From Pomacea canaliculata (taxonomy: Eukaryota; Mollusca; Gastropoda; Architaenioglossa; Ampullariidae): a stretch of DNA of 64,000 bases. Shown piece after piece: positions 26,101 to 35,977 of the stretch (its first letter is position 1; every line of letters starts with the position of its first letter). The notes beneath the pieces were generated by a model. It ran no database searches. It was given only the letters and a program-made list of their open reading frames with translations, and was not told the DNA's origin. The stretch is from positions 27,065,319-27,129,318 of the forward strand of contig NC_037591.1 in assembly GCF_003073045.1 (NCBI RefSeq), in the 5' to 3' direction. The position numbers and the translations under genes were made by a program.

Positions 26101-27100
26101 CACTTCAATGCGAAGTCGATTGCAATCCTACTCACTTCAGATGTTAATGCTAACACATTTTCTACACTTGTCTGTGCAGTGGAGGGTTCAACAGAACTGT
26201 AAAGGATTTTGTAAGGTTCAGCAGAAGCTGACATCTCCTTTGCTCCAGTGGATGACGATGAAACTTCGATAGTAAAGAGATTTCTATCCCCTCAGTTGAA
26301 GGCGTTGAAATCTCACTTTGTCTGTAGAATACACTGAGACTGTCATTGGTCTCATAAAGGACGCTGTCACCTGACCAATTCCAGAGATAAGTGCTGAGAT
26401 TTCACTATTTTCAGTAGAAGTCGTTGAGACCTCGATTGCTGCAATGGAGGGCGAGGAGATCTGGCTTGCTTTAGATGAAGAGGGTGAGAAGTTTTCCACA
26501 GTTGGCCATGCAGTGGATTCCTACAAGGGAAAGATTCAGGTTAAAGGCTGTGAGGACACAGAGATGTCGATCATTCTAGTGGCAGACATCATGATCTCAC
26601 TCGCTCCAGTGGAAGGTGACGGGATCTCACTTGCTGAGAAAGTTTCTAGGGAGGCTATGCCTGTGGGGTACTTAGTTTCTCTACAATTAAAGAGGAAGCT
26701 TGTTGTCTCAGAGACTGCGGACACGGCGAGGCTGGATGACGTCATGTAATAGCCGTTTGAAGCAGACGACAGCTCAGGGGAGATGGTCCCCGCCACTGTC
26801 ACGTCACCCGGTGACGTCATGGCCATGGACGCGGTGTCTACCGGCAAGCTTTGCGCTTCCCAGTATGGAACTGCTGGCGGAAGTCGAAAACTCTGACGAC
26901 GACGTGTCGGCGTTTGACGACGACGTCGATGACTGTTCTGTAAATGAACTGGAGAGAAAGAGATCAGTCGGTGGCCCAGTAATTGAGACAGGTGTTGTAG
27001 GAGGAGTTGTCTTCCCACTAGAGGGCGCATGAACGTTGGAACCACCTTTGACATTGCAGAGATTGGTGTCGTTACAGCAGACAACATCACCAGTGCAATC
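20116..27100 (-). CDS. Exon 13: giant Ser/Thr-rich mucin-like exon with many frame breaks
   Basis: Acceptor CTTTGCAG precedes DCTGDVVCCNDTNLCN, which closes three-finger domain 4. Ser/Thr-rich sequence then runs for almost 7 kb to a TGA at 20116-20118, after ANVTADDATTNDTTVSTDTV and a final INTTTL. The coding character moves among all three minus frames more than ten times. The first shift is near 26860; others are near 25780, 25700, 25320, 24500-24900, 23540, 23430, 23130, 22650, 22280, 21940 and 20970. The repeat protein motifs resume at once in the new frame each time, so I treat it as one exon. No C-terminal membrane or GPI segment is visible. Real decay, or indel errors in a repeat-rich exon, would both look like this. 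Confidence 0.7.
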
Positions 27101-30100
27101 CTGCAAAGACAATCAAAGAAACTCTTGTAGTCATCACTTCCGGTTCTCTTTGTAACCAGAACATTTTTTTACTTCGTGTGAGTAGATGCTCTTCATAAAT
27201 TAAACACAGGGCCACGATTTCTTTTACAAACATCACGAGACCGTCAAGCTAAAACAATCCCATAATCTTTAACACGCTTTTAGACTAGGTACACTTACAT
27301 GAGCCAAGAGATAAATACCTACAGGAAAACGATGTCCGTCATTTAAAATATTATTGTTGACCTTTAAGTTTTTTGGTTAAAATAGCCATGTCTGATTCCT
27401 GACCTCTGTTTTCCGGCATCCCAGGGTGAATCCGCCAGCGGTTTGTTCTGCCGAACACACCTGTGTTAGAGAAATGTAAAGAAAAAAATATTTCAAGTAC
27501 AGACGTCAGTATATTTATACTGGTGAATGATTTAGAAATGTCTGACAGTCATGGATTTCGACATTCCGTCCCGTCCAAGTACTAGTCTCGATACCGTCCG
27601 TCTGTCTGTCTTTCGGTCTTTTGGTCTGCATGAACACCTAGTAACCCTACTTTGGCTGTAACACGTTCCCTGACTGCGGTTCTCAGACAAAGTTTATCTC
27701 TCGCACTCACTAACCTCACTAACGGTACAGACGCTTTGAAGCGCAGGCAGCGTGTAGGTCTGGAATGTTCTCGCAGACAGCACAAAGCAGGGCCGTCTGT
27801 GAGATGAGGACTGGAACACAAGAGGTCATAGGTACAGGCACGGCATGTGGGTGCTTGCAAGCAAAAAGTGTGTGTGTGTGAAAATGAGAGAGAAAGAAGA
27901 AATAGCGAGAACGAGAGAAATAAGGGAATGAGTGTAAAGAGGATGTACAGATGTTGGCTGTAGAAGATTAAGATCCTGGGATTAACACCCGAGTTTTTAA
28001 TCGTAAGCCTCGCGCACTTTGTTCAGAAACAAGTACCACAAGAAAGAAGCAGAGAGTGAGGGAGTGAAAGAGAGAGGAAAGAAGAGTTGATTGCCACATC
28101 ATTGACGTACCTTCTGCCTTACACAGCTTGTCATTGCACAGGTCTCCATAGCAACACTCACTGCACTCAACCGTCTCATGCACGTGTCTACTACCATCCA
28201 GTTCCGTGTCCTGGCACTCCTGGGGACAGACAGGACAAGATCCAGTAGGTGGCAGTCCAGTCCTCAGACTGAATGATTTATAGGACACAACAGTTTGCTA
28301 GCTGATGCTGCATGTATATAATTATTTCCTTTAGATGATCACATTCTGACAACAACATTGAAGAAAAGAATTGTCGGCATTGTTGTAGAGATTATTATGC
28401 TTATAGAAGCATAAAAGAAATTAAATGAGCAAAAACCTTGTTCTTGTTATTTGGTTCCTAGTTGTGTTTTCTGTATTTGATCTTATTCTTCATTAGCACT
28501 ATTCTGTATTCTTTTATAGTTCATGTATTATTTGTTTGTTTTCCTGTCCCTTGTATGCTGTCCATGTTTTGTTCTTGGTCCTTAGCAATGTGAGTTTGCG
28601 ATTTACAAATTTTGTATTCATTATTATTACCTCTCGAGCGACACAACCTGATGAGAATTTGTCCGCTCCATTGCTATTCAACCGCTTTTCTGTGAAACAT
28701 GTCTGGATGGAAAGAAAGTCAATAATGATAAACAATAAAAATTATTTTCCATTTTATTTCTGTTTTTTTTTTTCTTTGTCTTGTTCCATTGTTATGATTA
28801 CTTTCCCTTTGCCTACTGCCTTGGTCATTTTCACTTTGTTACTCTCACCTTATGACAGTTGTTTATCCCTCTTCTTTACACTGGCACTATATGGCACTAT
28901 GCTATAAATTCCAGTGACATAAATTCTTCGCTTATAAATTATTTTCTTGAGCTCTCATTCGTTCTGCCTTCACAAATGAACACTGACTTCGTGAGGTCCG
29001 CACACTTGGAACTGGCTGCAGAAGACGGGGTTGGCCACTTCTTCACACGAGTAGCACAACGACTCTCCACCTGCACCCCGAGAAAGTGTGAACATAGTAA
29101 CACATCACAAGTGAAACTACCTATAGTACCCATCCAAGACACCGTGTACACAATTCCACCAGGAAAAATTAATAATAATTTAATTAAAATTTAGTATTGA
29201 CAATTTTAAACCAAAAGGAAATTGAGGAAAGACTAAACCAATCAGGGAACAAGAGAGAGAGAGAAAAAAAAAACCAAACAACGCGAACCTCACCTACAAC
29301 AACAGACGGTATTGTCTTGTTGACCTGAGTTGCAGCCATCGTCACTGAAGCGAATGTGGACCATCCGTCCGTGCTGCTGAAGGAGAGACTTCCCTCTGAC
29401 GTCACATCTTGACTTCCGGTGGCACCAAGCGTACTCGTCACCAACAGAGTGCTCAGGTCTCCATGGGTACTGATGGTGAGGACACACTGTCCACCCCCAG
29501 GTCGTGTTGTTGTCAACAGAACTGAAGAACGTCACCGTGGTAGGAGTCACGTGATCGACCCCTACAGTTGATTCAAAAGTTGCGATTGTCTCGCTGTCGG
29601 TAGCAGACGGCCATGACGTTGTGGAGGATGGAGTTGAGGTCACGGACACTTGTCTGGGGTTGCTGATGGTCTTGGTGAGGTTCAAGTTGCAGAGGTCGGC
29701 GTTGTCACAGCAGGCAGTGGTGCCAGTGCAGGCCTGGAAATGACCAACGAAGTTTTAACGTTTTCTCGTTCTCCTACATTGTCTTCTAACCTCAGATATA
29801 AGAGGTAAGCTGACAAATCGAAATAAATATAAATAAAAATAAAGTCAAAACTCTTTCAGTTGTTTGTTTGTTTTTTTGTTTTTTGTAGCAAGTTTTTTTC
29901 TTTAGGTCGGCTGAATCATCGGCCAGGTCATACCATAATTGTAAGCATTTCAGGATGTCGATTCGAAAGAAAGACAATTGTAGATACTAAGGGGCAGAGA
30001 TGAAAAAAAATGAGAAAAGCATATGACCTCCTTCTTCTGGCATCCTAGAGTGTAGGTGTTGGACTGAGGCGCGAGTGTGGAAGAGCACACCTGCAAGGTA

Positions 30101-33100
30101 GAGATGGGTGGGTGAGCAGGTTAACAACTATTTCATGATCAACACTGTTGGCTGCTTCCTACAGCTCGTAATTACAATCAGTACCAAACATTTCAAATGT
30201 CTTGTGTTTATTAATGTTATTTGACCTTTTCCTCCTGGATTAGCATTCTTCAATCATAATTATTTCTTTCTTTTTCTTCTTTCTTTTTTTCGTCCTTGCA
30301 TCTTTAACGTTCATGTGAAGAAGGGAATCTTGCTAACTCTTTTTATAGTACTAGCATCAAAACTGGAAATGTTAAAAGAATATTAAAAGAAGAAGAAGTA
30401 GAAGAATTTGGAACATGTAGCATTGTAGTAGCAGAAAAAGGGAAAGAAAAGTCGAAGAGAGAATGAAAAAAATTTGAAGAAAATGAAAGAGGAGATTCTG
30501 ATTTGTCTGGCCTGACCTCGCCGCCCTGACAGAAGGCAACTTTCAGACACGTGTCCACATCTGACACGTCATCGCACTTGGCACAGATCATCCCATTCGG
30601 CAATTCTAAAAATAATACACAAAGTTCATGTCTTTATTGGATCTTTGTGCTATTCTAGTATGGAATTCTCAAGTGTCTGTCTGTCTGTCTGTCTTCTGCC
30701 CCTAAGAGTTTTTCATTCATATTCTATATTACATTAATTCTCTCTCATCAGTTTTGGTAAATAAACGGTTTTTCGGACGATGAAACAAACCGTGTATAGC
30801 CGTAACTTCTATCAGAAAATGTCTAAACACATTGCATATAACAGAAAGAAATTATATTTACATCGGCAGAACTTTCGTGAAACACTTACTTTGTTCACAT
30901 AGGTAGGCGTTACAGAGGTCAGTATGGCAACACTGTGAACACAGTTCTGTATGGAATGGGTGGAGGTTGCCTCCTATTGAGCCCTCGCAGTCCTGTGACA
31001 GACACAAAGTTGTTGTAGAGGTATAAGTGCCATACTTTTTAATATACAGCTAGACACATATCATGTTGTACAATCCATATTAGTCAGGGCCAAATAAGTT
31101 GTTACAGACACCTTGTCTCTCATAAAAATTAAAAAAAGAAATGAGACACACAGAAACCTATCTTTTCTGTAGCAAAAGGACCATGCCATGGTTTAACATG
31201 CAAGCAATGGAACAAATTTATCTGAAAAACCTAACAATTGCCGCGCTAAGCTCAGATGCAATCAGGTGGGAAATTCGTGGTTCCTGCGACAAGTCTTCAC
31301 AAGCTGTGTCAAGTAGGTCTGGAGTAATACAAAATATAAACAAATAAAACCAAGCAAGCAAACAAAATCAGTGCATGTGTCCGACCTCCCGCGGCATGCA
31401 GCCCGATGTGAAGTCCGCATCGCTGGAAGCACCGCTTGTTCCCATCACAGTAAAGCACACCTGTAGAAGATCAAAGGTAACAGGTAAAAAAAAAAATCAT
31501 ATAAACTGGCTTTATTTTAAAAAATTATAAGATGAGTGATGGAAATAAAATTCGTGGAAGATATTATAACATCCTTATGTTAACATGAACGAATAAAGAT
31601 GTCTAAGTGACAAGTTAAGCTCAACATCAGTATTTAATATTTAATATTCAGTGTTCAATACTAATGGAAGTTTCTCCTTGACCTGTCTTATCAGCAAGAA
31701 CCAGACGTTAAAGTGGTTGTCACTCAACCGCCGGGTGGAGAACCCCTACCATGTGGGAAACACGATTTATGGAGATTTGAAAGGAGAAGGGGACAGGGTG
31801 TGTAAAGGTTCTCTGTATCGACATGCTGGCTAGGGTTGCTAATGTCAACAGTCACTCTTTATCTTTTGATTATGCAATGTCAATCAAAGTGTTTAACGAC
31901 AGAAAATTTCTACAGATATTTTTAACTACCTGAAAGGTTTCTAGAGAGTTGAGATCTGTCCTACTGTGTCTTAGAAAGGACATGTTCAGAGTCAAGTATA
32001 ATCACACCAATACTCATAGTCAAATTTGTTCACTATCATGTCAAAGGGTTTTCCATTTCAGTAACAGAAATGTGTGCAGAAAAATAATTGTACTGGTTTA
32101 GAGTATAGCTGTGTGTGTTTGTGGTAAAATATGTTTTATTGTAGAGGATTTTGATATACTGTACATTTCCTTCGTCTGTTTCTCAGCTTAGATATCTTTC
32201 TGTCTTGTCTTGTGGAGTTCGTGTAATTGCTTTTAACTGTTCTTGGTTTGTCTTTTCATTTCTTTGTGTTCTAGGTAAATGTGATGTTTTTATTTTCATT
32301 GTCTTGGTTTCATTTTTCATTTTTGACATCTTTTGGTTTGTTTATTGTGCTGAATAATTGGAAACGTCGGCTACTCGGTTATAGACTATAAAAGCCACAG
32401 TTTCTATTTTTTCAAATTGTAATATTTTTCAAAGAAAATCAAATCACATCATAGGTTAATTACTCTGAGAATGAGCTCCTTCACCTGCCGCAGGCAGAAA
32501 GCTAGCATCAAACATGTTTTAGGAGTCTGGCAAGATATAAAGTATATAAAGTAGTCTAGAAGCATCTGTATCGTGTTTCAATGGCCCGACAGAGGGACAT
32601 AAAATGGCGGCAGACGGAAGTGACCTCAGGCACCAAACATTGAATAACATTTATATGTATGTGGAGAATCGTCTCAAAGCCTCTGGGAAATAACTTGTTA
32701 ACATCTTCTTCTCAGGTTGTGAATCTGTGTGAAGTTTATCAACGTGAAAGTTATTTTACTGGTTAATACCGTGACTGATAGACTCCAAGTCCACTTTGTG
32801 ACGTCATTTCCTCTTATTTACCAATCGACCTTTGCCCTCCTCTCCTCAGCTGCTTACCTCGTGAGGCCCACACCTGGCCAGATTACCGCACCCAGCTGGG
32901 TGGAAAATTTTATCGCAAGCAAAACACAAGGTGTCACCTGAAACAGAAATGATGATTTACCTTCTGACTGCAGGCGGTCCCTGAATACACATCACAGTAC
33001 AGGAACTTTCACACAGTTGCTTAGGTAGAAACTGTACTATAAACAGATAATAATAAAAAAGCTCCACAGCAAACTGCCGTGTTAGAGGAAAGTCCAAGTT

Positions 33101-33862
33101 GGCGAGGATTGTTGTGTGCTATATTTAATTTGAATTACATTAATTCCCAAATTAAAATGGTTACAGATAAGATTAGCACGTAGGCTACAGTAAAGTGATG
33201 TTGGCGAGCACATTCATTGAGGATGATAAGCTTTGTAAGATTGTACAGGTGAGGAAGATAATATTCTGCATATTATTGCAAATGTATGACTTTTCGAAGC
33301 TTCTGGAAAGCTCTTAAGCAGCATTTAATAACAAGCTAATGAGTTTGAGTGAACACCTTATCCACTTGGATGCACTGACAAACTGAACACAGACGATGTG
33401 TTTGATTTATTTAACTCCTTGCTAAATCATAAATCCACTCGTGCACAATGAAAAAAGGATCAAACCATCAGCCCATTCTTTTATCCAAGTCTTGAATAAT
33501 AGGTATACACTTCACCACAACTACAAAAATACAAAAATGTGAAGAACAATGGCTTTCTTATCAGCAACTTGTAACTGATTTTTTGTGTTTGGTCACATTA
33601 ATATTCAAGCTATTTGTGCTGATGGATTACATAACACTGAGTGTCTATTTTGCTTTTTCCTACCATTCTTTCTGCCATGTCATAAAACTGATTCTGTAAA
33701 CTCCTATCAACTTAAAATAACATAAAAAAAAATACAAATAAACAAAAGGGGGAACTAACCGTTGACACGTGATATGAGAACGAATGTTGCCAGACATTGG
33801 AGGACCAGCCCTGCTAACCAACAAAAAATACCGACATTGATGTTGATGACCAGTCTGAACAT
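20116..33862 (-). CDS. Secreted four-three-finger-domain protein with giant mucin-like repeat tail (13 exons)
   Basis: Gene model read from splice sites and phase. Coding exons 5' to 3': 33862-33760, 32937-32858, 31460-31386, 30992-30890, 30605-30517, 30090-30028, 29733-29294, 29070-28988, 28702-28631, 28219-28111, 27810-27715, 27460-27404, 27100-20116. All introns are GT-AG. The product would have a signal peptide, four Ly6/uPAR-type three-finger domains with a Ser/Thr-rich spacer after the second, and a tail of about 2,300 residues rich in Ser/Thr. No membrane helix or GPI-type hydrophobic end is seen at the C-terminus, so secretion is likely. One-base shifts break exons 7 and 11 and the last exon many times. 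Three-finger domains usually bind proteins and mucin tails make extended glycosylated stalks; the function here is unknown. The exon chain is well supported, the last-exon frame is not. Confidence 0.8.
20600..26500 (-). repeat. Coding tandem array: 10-residue units in a ~75-residue (about 225-bp) higher-order repeat
   Basis: Translated units follow a decapeptide rhythm: PSTGVIEVSV, PSTKEIEIST, PSTESNDIST, SFTVANEVSA, then SAEPYSLHPSVEES and VENLSVSSAKASDITT. The whole set recurs about every 75 residues. The nucleotide phrase coding for SASAEPYS recurs near 20680, 21930, 22155, 22865, 23875, 24095, 24655, 25120 and 25595, with spacings near 220 or multiples of it. Some copies carry an extra decapeptide, as in GLMEISAPST near 24750. 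Each unit places an acidic residue between I/V residues, then Ser, then P-S-T. Ser/Thr are dense enough for O-glycosylation. Confidence 0.85.
27053..27810 (-). CDS. Three-finger domain 4 of the mucin-like gene (exons 11-12 and start of 13), frameshift in exon 11
   Basis: Exon 27810-27715 reads TALLCAVCENIPDLHAACAS; exon 27460-27404 reads V-C-S-A-E-Q-T-A-G-G-F-T-L-G-C-R-K-T-E; exon 13 starts DCTGDVVCCNDTNLCN. Exon 11 is 96 bases, but its phases (1 in, 0 out) need 3n+2, so one base is extra. After A-C-A-S the expected C....C...E ending is found only in the next frame (S-V-C-T-V-S-E, then donor GTTAGT). The shift falls at an AAA run on the coding strand (window 27735-27737). Middle and last exons are intact. 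Confidence 0.78.
28111..29070 (-). CDS. Three-finger domain 3 of the mucin-like gene (exons 8-10)
   Basis: Exons 29070-28988 (ESLCYSCEEVANPVFC, ends QVCGPHE), 28702-28631 (T-C-F-T-E-K-R... KFSSGCVARE) and 28219-28111 (E-C-Q-D... CSECCYGDLCNDKLCKAE). All key cysteines and the terminal CC..DLCN are present and the phases are 1-0-0-1. The first exon ends in C-G-P-H-E, exactly as in domain 1, so domains 1 and 3 look like the closest pair. The donor of the middle exon abuts a LINE tail (see that entry). Confidence 0.85.
28436..28630 (+). mobile_element. 5'-truncated LINE 3' tail inserted at a splice donor
   Basis: About 190 bases closely match the LINE 3' UTR at 18955-19160. Shared phrases include TTCTTGTTATTTGGTT, TTTTATAGTTCAT and GTCCCTTGTATGCTGTCCAT, then a TTTACAAAT end and ATT triplets. 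The ATT tail ends at 28630, right where the middle exon of three-finger domain 3 begins (28631, opposite strand). Only the tail is present, typical of target-primed reverse transcription that stopped early. Confidence 0.8.
29294..29733 (-). CDS. Exon 7: end of three-finger domain 2 plus Ser/Thr-rich spacer, with a one-base frameshift
   Basis: After CDNADLCNLNLTKTIS the exon encodes a Ser/Thr-rich spacer. Both flanking splice sites are good (acceptor TTTCCAG, donor GTGAGG). The length is 440 bases, but phases 0 in and 1 out need a length of 3n+1, so there is one base too many. Ser/Thr-rich coding runs in the first frame up to V-D-N-N-T-T. It then continues in the neighbouring frame (QCVLTIST, LSTLLVTSTLGATGS, MAATQVNKTIPS). 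The switch coincides with a run of five G on the coding strand (window 29494-29498); four would restore the length and the frame. Confidence 0.75.
29660..30605 (-). CDS. Three-finger domain 2 of the mucin-like gene (exons 5-6 and start of 7)
   Basis: Exons 30605-30517 (MICAKCDDVSDVDTC, then K-V-A-F-C-Q-G-G-E), 30090-30028 (V-C-S-S... YTLGCQKKE) and the start of 29733-29294 (ACTGTTACCDNADLCN). The spacing is canonical for Ly6/uPAR domains and the splice phases repeat those of domain 1. Exon 6 is only 63 bases, the shorter of the two middle-exon sizes seen in this family (57-63 or 69-75 bases). The third exon does not end after LCN but continues into a Ser/Thr-rich spacer. Confidence 0.85.
30890..32937 (-). 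CDS. Three-finger domain 1 of the mucin-like gene (exons 2-4)
   Basis: Three exons: 32937-32858 (LCFACDKIFH, then A-G-C and ARCGPHE), 31460-31386 (starts V-C-F, ends DFTSGCMPRE) and 30992-30890 (starts D-C-E, ends CSQCCHTDLCNAYLCEQ). Together they give the Ly6/uPAR cysteine order CxxC...C...C / C...GC / C...CC..DLCN...C. Phases are 1 in, 0, 0, 1 out, so the block is symmetric and can be duplicated without frame loss. The donor after exon 3 is GTCGGA, weaker than the others. The domain fold is clear from cysteine spacing; the ligand is unknown. Confidence 0.85.
33760..33862 (-). CDS. Exon 1 of the mucin-like gene: signal peptide
   Basis: ATG at 33862-33860 starts 34 codons: MFRLVININVGIFCWLAG, then a second hydrophobic stretch LVLQCLATFVLIS and RVN. 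The donor GTTAGT follows one extra base (phase 1). That base joins the GT of the next exon to give Gly, then D-T-L-C-F of the first three-finger domain, so the phase fits exactly. The hydrophobic region is long for a signal peptide; cleavage near Cys-Leu-Ala or later is likely, and a retained anchor is the alternative. Confidence 0.75.
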
Positions 33863-35475
33863 TTCCTCTGTGTGTGTCTGTGTGAGTGTGTCTGTGTGTG
33901 TGTATATATGTGAACGCGCTAGCGAACGAGAAAGTGTTTTTTACCATTTCAACCACTTTTGTTACGAGCAAATTTAACAACAAACAAAAAGCGTTAAATG
34001 TATAAAATAAACCGTTGTTTCATAATTATTATTACTTTTTAATAATTTTATGAAGTGTTGAATTATTTAATGTTAAAGCTACAATCAATAAAGTGCTTGT
34101 TAACAAAAATTATATATATATACAGTCTCACAGTCAAAAGCGTGCAACAATAGGTCCCACTATATTTAAAACATCAGTGAACATGAAGTACTCTCAATGT
34201 GAACAACAAGAGCAAAGAATTGTTGTGAAGGAAGTTAGGTTATCCTAAAAGCAAGTTGGTGATCAGGAGATAATAGAGACAGGGCGATAATATACAGACA
34301 TAAAAAAATATTATCATGGATGTAAAACAGTTATAATTACTTAGTATGTGCTTTTATTCCTTGAAAAAAATACTTAACCCACGGTAAGAGATTGTTAGTC
34401 GAAAAGGAAGGAAACATGACTGAAAGATCAGAGCAAAACTAGAGAATAGGCAAAGTAAACGACCTCCCCTCAAATCAGTTGAGACGACATGGGAGGTGGC
34501 AGAAAAAAAAACAAACAATCACTATGACCTAAACGACTCGAACAAATAAACAGTTTATTATTTTGAAAGGATCGAAAAGGGCTGTGGCCTCACCTAAAAA
34601 CGCTTGCCTGGCTTTGCTACCCGCCATGGCGGTAGTCCACACTCTGGGGCACTGATAACAACATTCAACTGTGTGATAACAGCCCCTCAACGCAAGAAAG
34701 GGGGAAAACAAGAGAACAAACAAAAATCATGCGGCCTTGTGGAGCGATCAGTAGTCGAGATAACACTGACAGGGCTGTGTTACCTAACAACCCAGCGAAC
34801 AGAGCAACGTTTCTTGATGCTCTGTCGAACAGGCCAGCGATACAACGGCAACGAGCAATGGAGGGCCGTTACACACAGTCGAACAGGGCAGCGTTACAGA
34901 ACACACAGTCGAACAGTTACTGAACACACAGTCGAACAGGACAGCGTTACTGAACACACAAGTAAACATACAACACAAAGTCCACGAAATGAAGCTCACG
35001 CCAAGCCTCCATTCTACAAGGTGAGGCGCTCGTTCATCAACGGTCTCAACCCGCACAAAGACTAAAAACTGGGTTAGCGCGTGTTTGTATACTCAAGATA
35101 ACAAGGAGTTCAGCTATGACACCTGTGAAATAATCGCAAAAAGTGCTCTACCGATATAAACATTTCTGTGGATATTCAGCAGTCCTGTAAAACGTTTGTG
35201 GCTCTTCTCAGTGAATGTTTAACTAAGCATCATACGTTTGTTTGCGTTCTGCGAAGTCTGTATTCACAACTTCATTGCCTCCACCAAGACATTCTTAGAC
35301 AGTTTGCTTTCACTTTAGCTGGATTCTAAAATTTACCTCTAGCCTAGAAAGATTTCTGAAAAACGGATATGGAGATAATTGATAAGGGTTAAGACAGTTT
35401 AAAGTACTGACTATACACTGGCCCACTTGTTGTGTCAGCTTTCAGTGGGGTTGTGGCGGAGGTTTCGTGTACAGT
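33863..35475. promoter_or_regulatory. Divergent intergenic region between two head-to-head three-finger genes
   Basis: 1.6 kb separates the start codons of the minus-strand mucin-like gene and the plus-strand Ig gene. It must hold both 5' UTRs and probably both promoters, perhaps shared elements. I could not assign a TATA box or initiator with confidence. A small minisatellite sits in the middle. The bidirectional role is inferred from gene orientation only. Confidence 0.45.
34790..34965. repeat. Short minisatellite, unit about 32 bp
   Basis: The phrase CAGTCGAACAGGGCAGCGTT and variants (GGCCAGCG, GGACAGCG, and one copy reduced to AGTTACTGAACACA) recurs three to four times, linked by GAACACA. 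A plus frame stays open through it, but composition and context do not support coding. Confidence 0.7.
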
Positions 35476-35977
35476 ATGTTGGTACTAGGTAAGTATTCTG
35501 ACAATTAATTATTACTTCACCTGTTGACGCCATCAAGCTCATGTACAATTATTTACACAATCATCATGTACTTAAGCATCCTTATTTTAAGTTTGTGTAT
35601 AAATTTAATTGTCTGTCGGTGGCGTCTGGTCCTACAGCTGTAAGTGAGTTTGCTGGTCTGTAATGATGTACAGGATTGCTAGGTTTATGATTCAGCATCT
35701 GGTTCCTCTATGTCGTGTTATTCAACATGATTTCTAGTACATCTACCTTTTACACGGAATTATGCTGTAAAGTCCTGTATATTATTTACTTTTTTCATCA
35801 CAAAGACTCTTCTATTCACTTCATGGTGCTCTGATTCAAAGATTACTGCTCGATCCAAAGTTTTGCAACCAGTGAGACGATGATCTTAAGACTTTAGTAG
35901 TGTTGTAGTGCAGCTACAGTCAGTCGTCTGTACACTTCTGTTTTCAGGGCTGTGTCTACTCACCTTGCCAGTTCTGG
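35476..35977 (+). CDS. Exons 1-2 of the Ig gene: signal peptide split over a 13-base and a 30-base exon
   Basis: ATG at 35476 gives ATG TTG GTA CTA G and donor GTAAGT. Acceptor TTTTCAG then opens a 30-base exon (35948-35977) with donor GTAAGT. Joined with exon 3 (acceptor GACCAG at 36349) they read MLVLGLCLLTLPVLASGEAW. This is a compact signal peptide with a likely cleavage after V-L-A-S or G-E-A. Phases are 1, 1, 1. Both exons are very small and would be missed by frame-based searches; they are supported by three clean splice signals and a sensible product. Confidence 0.7.

Noticed and set aside
20927..26749. Several plus-strand open frames of 100-140 codons antisense to the mucin exon
   Set aside because: They are the complement of a stop-poor coding repeat. 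The minus strand carries the splice-linked three-finger exon and the Ser/Thr bias, so it is the coding strand.
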